Shown piece by piece: positions 41,452 through 50,808 of a DNA stretch of 64,000 bases (position 1 is the stretch's first letter; every line of letters begins with the position of its first letter). The notes beneath the pieces were generated by a model that did not search any database, was not told the origin of the DNA, and was given only the letters and a program-made list of their open reading frames with translations. Position numbers and translations under genes: made by a program. This DNA is from an uncultured Ruminococcus sp. Its GTDB lineage: Bacteria > Bacillota > Clostridia > Lachnospirales > Lachnospiraceae. The DNA lies in assembly GCA_900066355.1 (NCBI GenBank), contig FMEL01000007.1:1-64000 (forward strand). The letters run 5' to 3'.

Positions 41452-44226
41452 ATGAACAGAAACAGAAAAAAAGTAGTGGCAGCTTCTGTGGCAGTAGGAA
41501 TGACAATGGTAATGGGTGTGAGCCCGGTACTTGCGGCAGATACAGATATTTCAAAAGAAGAGACCGTATATGTAAATGCGGCAGCAGACGGAACACCGGA
41601 AGATATTACAGTATCCGACTGGCTGAAAAACTCTGCATCAGCAGGAGATTTAAGTGATGAATCTGATCTGAAAGATATCAAGAATGTCAAAGGTGATGAG
41701 ACTTTTGAACAGGATGGTTCCAATCTGACATGGAATACAGAGGACAAAGATATCTATTATCAGGGAACTACGAATAAAGATCTTCCTGTATCTATGGAGA
41801 TCAAATATTATTTGGACGGTGTACAGGTAAGTCCCAGTGATCTCGGCGGCAAGAGCGGTCACTTAAAGATCGAAGTAAACTACACAAATAACGTCAAAAA
41901 CAAAACAAAAGTAGGAAAGAAAACAACTGATGTATATGCGCCGTTTGTTATGGCAACAGCAATGATTCTTCCTACCGATAACTTCACAAATGTTACGATC
42001 GACAATGGTAAAGTACTTTCCGACGGACAGAGAAACATCGCAATCGGCGTCGGAATGCCGGGACTGGCAGACAGCCTTGATCTCAAGAGTATAGACGAAG
42101 ATATTGATCTGGATATTCCGGAAGGTTTTACAATGGAAGCAGATGTTACAGATTTCAGCATGAGTTCTACTTTTACATTTGCTCTGGCAGATCTTCTTAA
42201 TTCTCTTGATCTGAATGATGTAGACGGACTGGATGACCTGAAAGATTCTATGGATGATCTGACTGATGCAGCAACTAAGCTGGTTGATGGAAGCAAAGAA
42301 CTTTCAGACGGTGCATCTACTCTCGATGAGAAATATCAGGAATTTGATTCCGGTATCGGAACACTGTCAAGTGGTGTCAGCACACTGTCAAGTGGTGCGT
42401 CAACACTTAGCAGTGGCGTATCTTCTTATACATCAGGCGCGGATACTCTGGCAGGTGGTGTAAAACAGTATGTTGCAGGAAGCAACAATCTGACATCCGG
42501 TGTGAAGACTTATGTGGATGGAGTATCTACTCTCCAGAAGGGAATCAAATCTTTCCAGACTGCATTGAAGCCATTTGGAACCGGTCTTTCAGATGCAGCT
42601 GATGGAACAGATCAGTTAAATACAAAAGTAGCTGGTCTGGTTAAAACAATTAAAGAAAAACTTCCGGAGTTGATAAATCAGATCGCAAATCCAGACAATG
42701 ATGAAAGTCTGTATCATTTTGCAGAAAGTACTGAACAGTATGCAACTCAGACTGGTGCACTTGCACAGGGCGTAGTCAGCTATGTGGATAATGTGAAAAA
42801 ACTGCAGCCGGCAGCACATGCATTGTACCAGATGCTGCAGGCACAGGCTGGAGCATCTGGCGGTAATACAAGCGGAAGTGGAACTCCTTCGACAGCCGGT
42901 ACCCAGCAGATTGAGGCAGGCCTTGCAACTGCACAGGCGGCAGCTGATTCTGTATCAGCTGTAGCAGGAACTTCAGCAGCAGATCAGTTAAATGCAGCAG
43001 CAAGTGCAGTCAGTGCAGCAGCTGGAACCGGAGATGCTCTTCAGGGAGATGCCGGCACGATTTCCGCAGGTCTGGACAGTGCAAGCTCTGCAATTGATAT
43101 TTTAAATAGTATTGATACTTCCTCTATGGATGAAGCAACAGCAGCAGCGGTAAACAGTGCCTTACAGAGTGCAATCGGTGCAATCTCCGGCGGTGTGGCT
43201 ACCGCACAGGGAGGTGTGGCAAACCTGGAAGCACATGCCGGACAGGTTTCTGGTTTGAGCGAGCAGGCAGCAGCAGTACAGGCGGCAGCAGGCGAAGTCA
43301 GCACACAGAGTGCACAGGCAGCAGCTGTTGGTGATGCAGCGGCGCAGCTTCAGAGTGGACTTTCCCAGATTGAGAGTGGACTTGCATCGTTAAGTGATGA
43401 AACAAATACGGAAACATCTACAACTGCAGCGGGAACGACACCGTCAGCACTGGATCTTGCAAAAACACTTGATGAAAGTCTGACGGCTATGGCAAATACG
43501 GAAGGCGAAAATAATGATGTAGCTACAATGTATAATGGAGCGGCGTCATTAGTAAAGGGAAACCTTGCAGATAAACTTGCGACAGCTGCAAAAACCATTT
43601 ATGCAGGAGTTATTCCGGGACTGCAGACACAGTTGAACACTTATCTGGGCGAGGACTGTGAGAATCTGGATACTCTTGCATCCAAGGTATCTGAACTTAA
43701 TACAGGGTTACAGTCACTTAAGAAAGCATATAACGGTGATATTACAAAGGCTATCAAATCTATGCTTTCCGGTGCTACAAAACTTACAAAGAACAACAAG
43801 ACGATCAAGAATGGTGCAACACAGCTTGAGACAAGCGGCAAGACACTGACAAGCGGTGCATCCCAGCTTTCTGCAAACAGTGGTACACTGACAAGCGGAG
43901 CATCCCAGCTTGCATCCGGTGCACAGCAGCTTGTAAGCGGAACAGCAACACTCAGCAGCGGAAGCACACAGGTTAAGGATGGTATCAAGAGCCTTTCCGA
44001 CGGTGCAAAAGAGCTTGCAGACGGAACGAAGAAATTTGACGATGAAGGTATCAGGAAACTGTCTGACCTTGTAGAAGATGATCTTCAGGATCTCATGGAC
44101 CGCTTCGATGCGATCCGTTCTGATGACAACGCGTACACTTCCTTCAGTGGAAAATCCTCCGGCATGGACGGAAATGTCAAGTTCGTGATCGAGACAGCAG
44201 CTATCGATAATGACAGCGACAAATAA
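41452..44226 (+). CDS. Secreted heptad-repeat (YhgE/Pip-like) protein
   Basis: 924 aa. Signal peptide (1-~28, PVLA-ADT), then a beta-rich N-terminal region (~60-215). Long helical parts carry x-x-x-Leu-x-x-Gly heptads: TLSSGVSTLSSGASTLSSGV (~305-325) and LTSGASQLASGAQQLVSG (~815-845). The central part (~460-680) is Ala/Gln-rich coiled coil. Family YhgE proteins have C-terminal membrane helices; none is visible here, so it appears fully exported. With the upstream MMPL gene it may form an envelope-spanning export device (inference). The 21-bp DNA repeats encode the heptads. Confidence 0.82.
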   Translation: MNRNRKKVVAASVAVGMTMVMGVSPVLAADTDISKEETVYVNAAADGTPEDITVSDWLKNSASAGDLSDESDLKDIKNVKGDETFEQDGSNLTWNTEDKDIYYQGTTNKDLPVSMEIKYYLDGVQVSPSDLGGKSGHLKIEVNYTNNVKNKTKVGKKTTDVYAPFVMATAMILPTDNFTNVTIDNGKVLSDGQRNIAIGVGMPGLADSLDLKSIDEDIDLDIPEGFTMEADVTDFSMSSTFTFALADLLNSLDLNDVDGLDDLKDSMDDLTDAATKLVDGSKELSDGASTLDEKYQEFDSGIGTLSSGVSTLSSGASTLSSGVSSYTSGADTLAGGVKQYVAGSNNLTSGVKTYVDGVSTLQKGIKSFQTALKPFGTGLSDAADGTDQLNTKVAGLVKTIKEKLPELINQIANPDNDESLYHFAESTEQYATQTGALAQGVVSYVDNVKKLQPAAHALYQMLQAQAGASGGNTSGSGTPSTAGTQQIEAGLATAQAAADSVSAVAGTSAADQLNAAASAVSAAAGTGDALQGDAGTISAGLDSASSAIDILNSIDTSSMDEATAAAVNSALQSAIGAISGGVATAQGGVANLEAHAGQVSGLSEQAAAVQAAAGEVSTQSAQAAAVGDAAAQLQSGLSQIESGLASLSDETNTETSTTAAGTTPSALDLAKTLDESLTAMANTEGENNDVATMYNGAASLVKGNLADKLATAAKTIYAGVIPGLQTQLNTYLGEDCENLDTLASKVSELNTGLQSLKKAYNGDITKAIKSMLSGATKLTKNNKTIKNGATQLETSGKTLTSGASQLSANSGTLTSGASQLASGAQQLVSGTATLSSGSTQVKDGIKSLSDGAKELADGTKKFDDEGIRKLSDLVEDDLQDLMDRFDAIRSDDNAYTSFSGKSSGMDGNVKFVIETAAIDNDSDK
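42355..42470 (+). repeat. 21-bp heptad-coding repeats
   Basis: Units like ACACTGTCAAGTGGTG recur every 21 bp, coding TLSSGVS. Related units recur at 43840-43990. Confidence 0.75.
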
Positions 44227-44247
44227 TCAAAAATGATGTGACAGACA

Positions 44248-44282
44248 GGGAAACGGATTGTGTGCCGTTTCCCTGTTTTTTC
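44248..44282 (+). terminator. Terminator of the MMPL operon
   Basis: GGGAAACGG (44248-44256) pairs with CCGTTTCCC (44265-44273), then TGTTTTTT. It abuts the ftsW -35. Confidence 0.9.
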
Positions 44283-44311
44283 TTGCGGTTAGAAAAGGAG
44301 TCTGCTATACT
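44283..44311 (+). promoter_or_regulatory. ftsW promoter, extended -10
   Basis: TTGCGG (44283-44288), 17-bp spacer, TATACT (44306-44311) with TGn in front (TGCTATACT). The predicted start is at ~44318, next to the ATG at 44319. Confidence 0.65.
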
Positions 44312-44318
44312 GTACATT

Positions 44319-45497
44319 ATGAGCAGAGAAAAAAAAGCAGTTAAAAAACCAAAAACAAAAAAGAAAACAGATTACTATGATTACAGTCTTCTCGCTGTTA
44401 TCATTCTTTTGACATGTTTTGGTCTGGTCATACTTTACAGTACCAGTTCCTACATGGCAGAGCTGAACTACGGCGATGACATGTATTACTTTAAAAAACA
44501 GGCGGCGATCAGTTTCGGCTGCATTATCATAGCACTTGGAATTTCGCAGATCGACTATCATATTCTGACGAAATTTACCGGGGTGCTTTACGGAATGGCA
44601 GCCATTTTGATGATGCTGGTTAAGACACCTCTCGGAAGAACCGCCAATGGTGCAAGACGATGGCTGAATCTCGGACCACTGTCCTTTCAGCCGTCTGAGA
44701 TCGCAAAGATTGCAGTCATTGTGTGCCTGTCCTATATGATCGTCAATATGGGCAGGAAGATCAAAACACTCAAGGCATTTATGATTCTTGCGGGAAGCGG
44801 AAGTGCACTTGCATTTCTGGCATATGCATTTACAGATAACTTAAGTACTGCAATCATCATCTTCTGTATCACCATGGGACTGATCTTCATTGCACATCCG
44901 AAGGTGAAACCTTTCCTGATCGCGGCAGGGGTAGGCGTTGCGCTAATCATTATTTTTGTCATGATCTTAAGTTCTTCACTTGAGACGAGTTCCAGTTTCC
45001 GTCTGCGCCGTATTCTTGTATGGCTACGCCCGGAAGATTTTGCGTCAGGTGATGGTTATCAGACGATTCAGGCACTGTATGCGATCGGTTCAGGCGGATT
45101 CCTCGGGCGTGGGCTTGGCAACAGTATCCAGAAGCTCGGAAGCGTACCGGAAGCACAGAATGATATGATTTTTTCCATCGTGTGTGAGGAACTTGGTATC
45201 CTGGGTGGAATCATTCTTTTACTGTTGTTTGCATACCTTCTGTATCGGTTGTTTTTTATCGCACAGAATGCACCTGATATGTTTGGTTCTCTGATGGTCA
45301 GCGGCATTTTTATCCATATTGCACTGCAGGTTATTTTTAACATTGCGGTTGTATTAAATCTGATGCCAAATACCGGTGTTACACTGCCGTTCGTCAGTTA
45401 CGGAGGTACTTCAATCGTGTTCCTGATGTCGGAGATGGGACTTGCGTTAAGCGTGGCAAGACAGATTAAGTTTAAAGAGCCTGAAAGGCTTCTCTAA
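44319..45497 (+). CDS. ftsW: SEDS-family cell division protein FtsW
   Basis: 392 aa, about ten helices, preceded by a Lys-rich cytosolic start (MSREKKAVKKPKTKKKTDYY). SEDS signatures: GARRWLNLGPLSFQPSEIAK (~107-126, 'G..RWi.lg...fQPSE'), SGGFLGRGLGNSIQKLGSVP (~266-285), and MPNTGVTLPFVSYGGTSI (~350-367). These proteins polymerise glycan strands of peptidoglycan with a class B PBP; the SYGGTS ending and length favour FtsW over RodA. The start at 44319 has its GGAG 19 nt away, too far for a normal RBS, and may be leaderless. Confidence 0.88.
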   Translation: MSREKKAVKKPKTKKKTDYYDYSLLAVIILLTCFGLVILYSTSSYMAELNYGDDMYYFKKQAAISFGCIIIALGISQIDYHILTKFTGVLYGMAAILMMLVKTPLGRTANGARRWLNLGPLSFQPSEIAKIAVIVCLSYMIVNMGRKIKTLKAFMILAGSGSALAFLAYAFTDNLSTAIIIFCITMGLIFIAHPKVKPFLIAAGVGVALIIIFVMILSSSLETSSSFRLRRILVWLRPEDFASGDGYQTIQALYAIGSGGFLGRGLGNSIQKLGSVPEAQNDMIFSIVCEELGILGGIILLLLFAYLLYRLFFIAQNAPDMFGSLMVSGIFIHIALQVIFNIAVVLNLMPNTGVTLPFVSYGGTSIVFLMSEMGLALSVARQIKFKEPERLL

Positions 45498-45512
45498 AAT
45501 CTGGAAAATCTA

Positions 45513-45541
45513 TTGACAAATACTTTTCCAGAATATATACT
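45513..45541 (+). promoter_or_regulatory. acpP promoter
   Basis: TTGACA (45513-45518), 17-bp spacer, TATACT (45536-45541). Confidence 0.85.
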
Positions 45542-45587
45542 TTGCACATCAAAGCAGAGATAAGTTACTTGATAAAGGAGAAAAGCA

Positions 45588-45821
45588 ATGTTAGAAGAAA
45601 TGAGAAAAATGATTGCGCAGCAGTTAAACTGCGAAGAAAGTGAGATTACCGCAGACACTTCTTTTAAAGATGATCTTGGAGCAGATTCTCTCGACCTTTT
45701 TGAACTGGTAATGGCTCTTGAGGATGAGTACAATATCGAGATACCTGCCGAAGAACTTACAGAGCTGGCAACTGTGGGAGATGTGATCGAATATCTCAGA
45801 GGCAGAGGTATTGAAGCATAA
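45588..45821 (+). CDS. acpP: Acyl carrier protein
   Basis: 77 aa acidic four-helix protein. Phosphopantetheine is attached at Ser34 in GADSLDLFELVMALED. It carries acyl chains in fatty-acid synthesis. It is alone, not in a fab cluster, with a strong promoter and AAAGGAG RBS. An Sfp-type phosphopantetheinyl transferase is encoded 3.4 kb downstream and could modify it. It may serve a specialised pathway instead of being the main ACP. Confidence 0.93.
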   Translation: MLEEMRKMIAQQLNCEESEITADTSFKDDLGADSLDLFELVMALEDEYNIEIPAEELTELATVGDVIEYLRGRGIEA

Positions 45822-45834
45822 GTTTTAAAGTATT

Positions 45835-45863
45835 CCCTGAGGCAGCAGTGTCTCAGGGGTTTT
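45835..45863 (+). terminator. Possible terminator after acpP
   Basis: CCCTGAG (45835-45841) pairs with CTCAGGG (45852-45858), then GTTTT. Short T-run, so it may be leaky into gltX. Confidence 0.55.
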
Positions 45864-45888
45864 ACATTTTGAAAGGAAGGAAAGAACG

Positions 45889-47337
45889 ATGACAAAAATC
45901 AGAACCAGATTTGCACCGAGCCCGACAGGAAGAATGCACGTCGGCAATCTTCGTACAGCACTCTATGCATATCTTATTGCAAAACACGAGGACGGAGATT
46001 TTATCCTCCGTATTGAAGATACCGACCAGGAGCGTTATATGGAAGGTGCGGTCGACATCATTTATCGTACCATGAAAAACACCGGACTGCTTCATGATGA
46101 AGGACCGGACAAGGATGGCGGTGTCGGACCATATGTACAGAGTGAGAGACAGGCATCCGGTCTTTATCTGAAATATGCAAAACAGCTGATCGAGCAGGGA
46201 GATGCTTATTATTGCTTCTGCGGACCGGAAGAACTGGAATCCATGAAACGTGTTGTTGCAGGTAAGGAAATTTCCATCTATGACAAGAGATGTCTGCACC
46301 TGTCCAAAGAAGAAGTGCAGAAGCGTCTTGATGCAGGCGAACCGCATGTTATCCGTTTCAACATGCCGACAGAAGGAACCACCACTTTCCATGATGTTAT
46401 CTATGGTGATATCACTGTAAATAACGAGGAGATGGAGGATCTGATCCTGATCAAATCCGACGGATACCCGACTTACAATTTTGCAAACGTTGTAGACGAC
46501 CACCTTATGGGAATCACACATGTAGTCAGAGGAAATGAGTATCTTTCTTCCGCACCGAAATACAACCGTATTTACGAAGCATTTGGATGGGATATTCCGG
46601 TCTATGTACATTGTCCGCTGATCACAAACGAAGAGCATCAGAAGCTGTCCAAACGTTCCGGACATTCTTCCTATGAGGATCTTCTGGAGCAGGGATTTGT
46701 GACAGAAGCAATCGTAAACTTTGTTGCACTCCTCGGATGGAGCCCGCAGGACAACTGTGAGATCTTCTCCCTCCCGGAACTGGTCAAAGCTTTTGATTAT
46801 CATCACATCAGCAAATCACCGGCTGTATTTGATATCACCAAGCTTCGCTGGATGAATGGCGAATACATCAAGAAAATGGATCCGGAAGAATTCTATGAGA
46901 GAGCACTTCCATACATGAAAGAAGTACTCACTAAAGATTACAACTTCCGCAAGATCGCAGGTATGGTTCAGACAAGAATCGAGACATTTCCGGATATCCC
47001 GGCTCTGATTGATTTCTTTGAAGAAGTACCGGAATACGATTCTGCAATGTACTGCCACAAGAAAATGAAAACAAACGAAGAAACTTCTCTTGCTGTCCTG
47101 AAAGAAGTACTTCCGGTTCTGGAAGCTCAGGAAGATTATACCAATGATCCGCTGTTTGCGTCCTTAAGCGCATTTGTAAAAGAAAAAGGATACAAGAACG
47201 GCTATGTAATGTGGCCTCTGCGTACAGCAGTATCCGGCAAACAGATGACACCGGCAGGTGCTACAGAAATCATGGAGATCATCGGTAAAGAAGAAACACT
47301 GAAACGTGTAAAGGCAGCTATCGAAAAGCTCAGCTGA
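45889..47337 (+). CDS. gltX: Glutamyl-tRNA synthetase
   Basis: Charges tRNA-Glu (one such tRNA is in this window). 482 aa class I synthetase: RFAPSPTGRMHVGNLRTAL (HIGH-type motif, ~6-24), LLRIEDTD-equivalent FILRIEDTDQERYMEG, and the KMSKS-type loop HQKLSKRSGHSSYEDL (~259-274). The C-terminal helical anticodon domain is complete. GAAAGGAAGG RBS. Confidence 0.97.
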   Translation: MTKIRTRFAPSPTGRMHVGNLRTALYAYLIAKHEDGDFILRIEDTDQERYMEGAVDIIYRTMKNTGLLHDEGPDKDGGVGPYVQSERQASGLYLKYAKQLIEQGDAYYCFCGPEELESMKRVVAGKEISIYDKRCLHLSKEEVQKRLDAGEPHVIRFNMPTEGTTTFHDVIYGDITVNNEEMEDLILIKSDGYPTYNFANVVDDHLMGITHVVRGNEYLSSAPKYNRIYEAFGWDIPVYVHCPLITNEEHQKLSKRSGHSSYEDLLEQGFVTEAIVNFVALLGWSPQDNCEIFSLPELVKAFDYHHISKSPAVFDITKLRWMNGEYIKKMDPEEFYERALPYMKEVLTKDYNFRKIAGMVQTRIETFPDIPALIDFFEEVPEYDSAMYCHKKMKTNEETSLAVLKEVLPVLEAQEDYTNDPLFASLSAFVKEKGYKNGYVMWPLRTAVSGKQMTPAGATEIMEIIGKEETLKRVKAAIEKLS

Positions 47338-47342
47338 TAAAT

Positions 47343-49172
47343 ATGAAACGAAATCCATCTCAATCAAGGGCAATCGCCCACCTGTCAGGACCTGTGATGG
47401 TTCTGGCAGGCCCCGGTTCGGGGAAAACTTCCGTAATCGTAGAGAGAACTGCATATATGACAGGTGAGGGCAGGATTCCACCGGAAAATATTCTGGTAGT
47501 GACTTTTTCCAGAGCCGCAGCAAAAGAAATGAAAGAACGCTTTCTTAAATTTACCGGACAGTCTGCAACAAGGGTGACGTTTGGTACATTCCATGGAGTG
47601 TTTTATGGGATCCTCAGGCAGGCATACGGATTTACTGCAGCCAATATTTTGTCCGAAGAAGAAAAGTCCGGCATTTTAAAAGAGCTGATTCTGAATTATG
47701 GTGGAGATCTGGCAGAAGAAGGTGACTTCCCGGAAGAAATCGCAAAAGAGATCAGTGTGGTCAAGGGAAATCGGATTTCTCTGGAATATTATTATTCTTC
47801 CTGCTGCCCGGACGAAGTATTCCGACAGATTTACAGTGGCTACTGTCAGACATGTCAGGCACGGCGCAAGCTGGACTTTGATGATATGCTTCTCTACTGC
47901 TATGAGCTTTTTGTTCAGAGGAAGGACATTCTGGCGGCATGGCAGAATAAATTTCAGTACATTCTGGTCGATGAGTTTCAGGATATCAACCAGCTTCAGT
48001 ATGATATTGTACGGATGCTGGCGAAACCGCAGGACAATCTTTTTATTGTCGGGGACGATGATCAGTCCATCTATCATTTTCGTGGGGCAAGACCGGAGAT
48101 CATGCTTAATTTTACGAAAGATTATCCGAAGGCGGAGACGGTTACACTGGATGTGAATTATCGCTGTAGCGGCAGGATTCTTTCTTCGGCGCTTCGCCTG
48201 ATCGGATCAAATAAAAAGAGATTTCAGAAGAATCTTTCAACACCGAATCAGGAAGGAAGCGCAGTAACTATAAGCGAATACCAGAATCCGCGGGAAGAAT
48301 ATCTGTCTGTGGTCGCGCGGCTTCGTGAGAGGCTGGAAAAAGGAGATGATCTGAAAGATACGGCACTTCTTCTCCGTACCAATCAGGAGGCGGAAGGGCT
48401 GGTCGGAGCGTTGATGGAACGGCAGGTGCCATTCTATATGAAAGAAAAACTGCCGAATCTTTTTCATCACTGGATATGTCGGAATCTGCTTGCTTATATG
48501 CGTTTTGCAAACGGGGACAGAAGCAGGAAAAATTTTCTGGAATTTATGAACCGTCCGAACCGGTATATAGCGAGAGATGCCCTGTCGCTTTCACCGGAAA
48601 TATCTTTTGATCAGCTAAAAGAACATTATAAGGATAAAGACTGGATGTGTGACCGGCTTACTACACTGGAGACGCACCTGCGGATTCTGAAAGGACTGGC
48701 ACCATATGCGGCGATAAATTTTATCAGAAAAGGTATGGGATATGAAGAATACTTGCGTGAATATGCAGAGTATCGTAAAATAAAACCAGAAGAGTTAAGT
48801 GAAATTCTGGATCGGCTGACCGAGAGTACGAAGGGCATGGACAGCCTGAAAGAATGGGAAGATTACATAGAGGATTATACACAGAAGCTGGAAGAACAGG
48901 CACGTAAACAGGAAAAAGAACGGGAGGGTGTGCTGATTTCCACTCTTCACGGAGTTAAGGGACTGGAATACGACAGGGTGTACATCCTCAATGTAAATGA
49001 AGGAAGCATGCCATACAAAAAAGCTGTTCTTGAAGCGGCAATCGAGGAAGAACGGAGACTTTTTTATGTTGGCATGACACGCGCCAGAAAAGAGCTGACT
49101 CTGTGTTACGTAAGACAGCAGTATGAGAAGAAACGGGAACCGTCCCGGTTCCTAAAGGAGGCTGGAGTATGA
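47343..49172 (+). CDS. UvrD/Rep-like superfamily 1 DNA helicase
   Basis: 609 aa. Motifs in order: QSRAIAHLSGPVMVLAGPGSGKTS (Walker A at ~24-32, shown in parts), motif Ia VVTFSRAAAKEM, YILVDEFQDINQLQYD (II, ~204), VGDDDQSIYHFRGARPE (III), VTLDVNYRCSGRI (IV), STLHGVKGLEYDRVYI (V, ~530), and RRLFYVGMTRARKELT (VI, ~567). It unwinds DNA 3'-5' in repair. It is shorter than PcrA/UvrD (~730), lacking part of 2B and the C-terminal tail. It starts 5 nt after gltX and overlaps the next gene by 4 nt. Confidence 0.9.
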   Translation: MKRNPSQSRAIAHLSGPVMVLAGPGSGKTSVIVERTAYMTGEGRIPPENILVVTFSRAAAKEMKERFLKFTGQSATRVTFGTFHGVFYGILRQAYGFTAANILSEEEKSGILKELILNYGGDLAEEGDFPEEIAKEISVVKGNRISLEYYYSSCCPDEVFRQIYSGYCQTCQARRKLDFDDMLLYCYELFVQRKDILAAWQNKFQYILVDEFQDINQLQYDIVRMLAKPQDNLFIVGDDDQSIYHFRGARPEIMLNFTKDYPKAETVTLDVNYRCSGRILSSALRLIGSNKKRFQKNLSTPNQEGSAVTISEYQNPREEYLSVVARLRERLEKGDDLKDTALLLRTNQEAEGLVGALMERQVPFYMKEKLPNLFHHWICRNLLAYMRFANGDRSRKNFLEFMNRPNRYIARDALSLSPEISFDQLKEHYKDKDWMCDRLTTLETHLRILKGLAPYAAINFIRKGMGYEEYLREYAEYRKIKPEELSEILDRLTESTKGMDSLKEWEDYIEDYTQKLEEQARKQEKEREGVLISTLHGVKGLEYDRVYILNVNEGSMPYKKAVLEAAIEEERRLFYVGMTRARKELTLCYVRQQYEKKREPSRFLKEAGV

Positions 49173-49717
49173 AGGCGGTTATTTATTTTACAGAGGTTGC
49201 ACAGCAATACGAACACAAAAACATGGAGCATATGATCGGAGAAAAGCTTCTTGAAACGGGTCTTTTAAGAGAATACGGTCTGAAGCTTGAGAGAGAGCCA
49301 AGGGCGACAGGTGAGCACGGAAAACCATTTTTAAGCCTGCAGCCGAAAATCCATTACAATATCACTCATTCCGGTAAGTATGTAATGTGTATCCTTGCCG
49401 GACAGGAAGTGGGAATCGATGTGCAGCAGCATCGTAAGGCAAATTATGAGCGGATGCTGGAACGGATGGTTCCACAGGATATGATCCGTGAGATCCTGGA
49501 TGCAGATGAGCCTGAAAAAGCCTTTTTTACACAGTGGGTACTTCGGGAGGCCTACATCAAATGGACAGGAGAGGGACTTTCGAGAGATCTTCGAACCATC
49601 TCGCTGGATGAAGGATCCTATATACTTTTAGATCTTGGAGAAGATTACAGTGGTGCCATATGGTCGCAGGACCATCTTGAATTACAGTGGGAACACGTCG
49701 ATGTACAGCTTCCGTAA
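49169..49717 (+). CDS. 4'-phosphopantetheinyl transferase, Sfp type
   Basis: 182 aa. Transfers phosphopantetheine from CoA to a Ser of carrier proteins. Core motifs: YNITHSGKYVMCILAG (~62-77), VGIDVQQHRK (~82, Mg-binding Asp), and FFTQWVLREAYIKWTGEGL (~112-130, the W.lKEA..K signature). Smaller than Sfp (224). Overlaps the helicase (ATGA). The only carrier protein in the window is AcpP at 45588, which suggests this enzyme may activate it. Confidence 0.88.
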   Translation: MKAVIYFTEVAQQYEHKNMEHMIGEKLLETGLLREYGLKLEREPRATGEHGKPFLSLQPKIHYNITHSGKYVMCILAGQEVGIDVQQHRKANYERMLERMVPQDMIREILDADEPEKAFFTQWVLREAYIKWTGEGLSRDLRTISLDEGSYILLDLGEDYSGAIWSQDHLELQWEHVDVQLP

Positions 49718-49730
49718 ATGCATATATATG

Positions 49731-49761
49731 ATCCCTGTGGTGAGAGTGCCACAGGGATTTT
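49731..49761 (+). terminator. Terminator of gltX-helicase-PPTase
   Basis: ATCCCTGTGG (49731-49740) pairs with CCACAGGGAT (49749-49758), then TTT. Part of it is repeated at 50841-50860. Confidence 0.8.
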
Positions 49762-49886
49762 GTAGATGAAGCGGGAAATGGGTTGGAGAGATGGTGCTTA
49801 TACACCGATACTGAGTTGGGTTAGAGCAGGAGAATTTTAGCTTCTTTGCCGGAGCGGAAAATTGCATCGGACAGAAGAACTTTTTT

Positions 49887-50360
49887 ATGCTGCGATGCCG
49901 GGAAGCGTTGGATTCGGGGAATGAAGACTACATCAGAGAATGGCTGTCAATACCTTATGACAGAAAAATTATTCCGGAAGATGTGCCGGTATATCTTACA
50001 GATAAAGGAGAACGCGTGAGATCAAAATCTGAACTGAATATTGCAGATACCCTGTATAAAATGGAAATACCTTATAAATATAAGTGTCCATTTGTACTGA
50101 TGAATGGGAGAACTGTGCATCCGGATTTTACAATTCTGGATATTGTCAATCGTCGCGAAATATATTGGGAGCATCGAGGAATGATGGATGACAGAATGTA
50201 TCTGAAGCAGTCAGTCCAGAGAATAAAAGAGTATAGAAAATCAGGGATTTATGTTGGAGACAACCTGCTGATTACAGAAGAAACATCTACACTGCCACTG
50301 GGAACAGATGAAATAGAGGACATTGCAAGACACTTTTTCAAACAACGTGAAACGGAATAA
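49887..50360 (+). pseudogene. 5'-truncated PD-(D/E)XK nuclease-like protein
   Basis: 157 codons from the first ATG, which has no RBS; the frame is open back to a stop at ~49811. It encodes the C-terminal half of a protein type common in Lachnospiraceae: WLSIPYDRKIIPEDVPVYLT, GERVRSKSELNIADTLYKM, VHPDFTILDI, REIYWEHRGMMDD. The E...PDF...E-x-WEH pattern resembles a PD-(D/E)XK nuclease core. Full relatives that I recall are ~280 aa with an N-terminal coiled coil, missing here. The function is unknown. It lies within a segment flanked by terminator-fragment repeats. Confidence 0.55.
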
Positions 50361-50576
50361 AATGGGGAAAATGATTCCAAATGGTGAGATCATATTTAAA
50401 GAATGGAAAAGTGGAAATATCATGTTTACTAATAGGTATCACCGTACCAAAGTAATGAAAAATAAAAATTTCCGTGTCTACTAACAGGTTGTACCTCAAC
50501 CAAGGGCATCGAGACTGAGAAAAAAGAGGAAATTTGATGTCCGAGAGTTCTTTCTGCATCTGATTTAGTCTCTCGC
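50361..50576. other. Non-coding stretch before the 63-bp repeats
   Basis: No gene. 50505-50576 (GGCATCGAGACTGAG..TTTGATGTCC) looks like a diverged extra copy of the repeat that follows. Confidence 0.45.
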
Positions 50577-50808
50577 GGCATCGGAGAATAAAAGATTTCT
50601 CCTGTTCCGATGCGTATTTACACGGATTCAGCGACTTCAGGCATCGGAAGATAAGAGCGTCCTCCTGTTCCGATGCACATTTCTACGGATTCAGCGACTT
50701 CAGGCATCGAAAAATAAGAGTGCCATTCTGTTCCGATGCATACTTACACGGATTCAGCGACTTCCGACATCGGAACGCAAAAATGCCCTTCCGTCCGATG
50801 TGATTTTC
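50577..50808. repeat. 63-bp tandem hairpin repeat, 3.7 copies
   Basis: Units start at 50577, 50640, 50703 and 50766 (last partial). Each begins GGCATCGGA, contains GCATCGGA...TCCGATGC arms (8 bp) that form a hairpin, and ends ACGGATTCAGCGACTTC. Arms are conserved while the loops vary, so pairing seems to be selected. Confidence 0.9.

Noticed and set aside
45862..46806. 314-codon open frame on the minus strand
   Set aside because: Antisense to gltX, which has complete synthetase motifs.
50577..50808. CRISPR array
   Set aside because: The whole 63-bp unit repeats, with no unique spacers between short repeats, and no cas genes are present.
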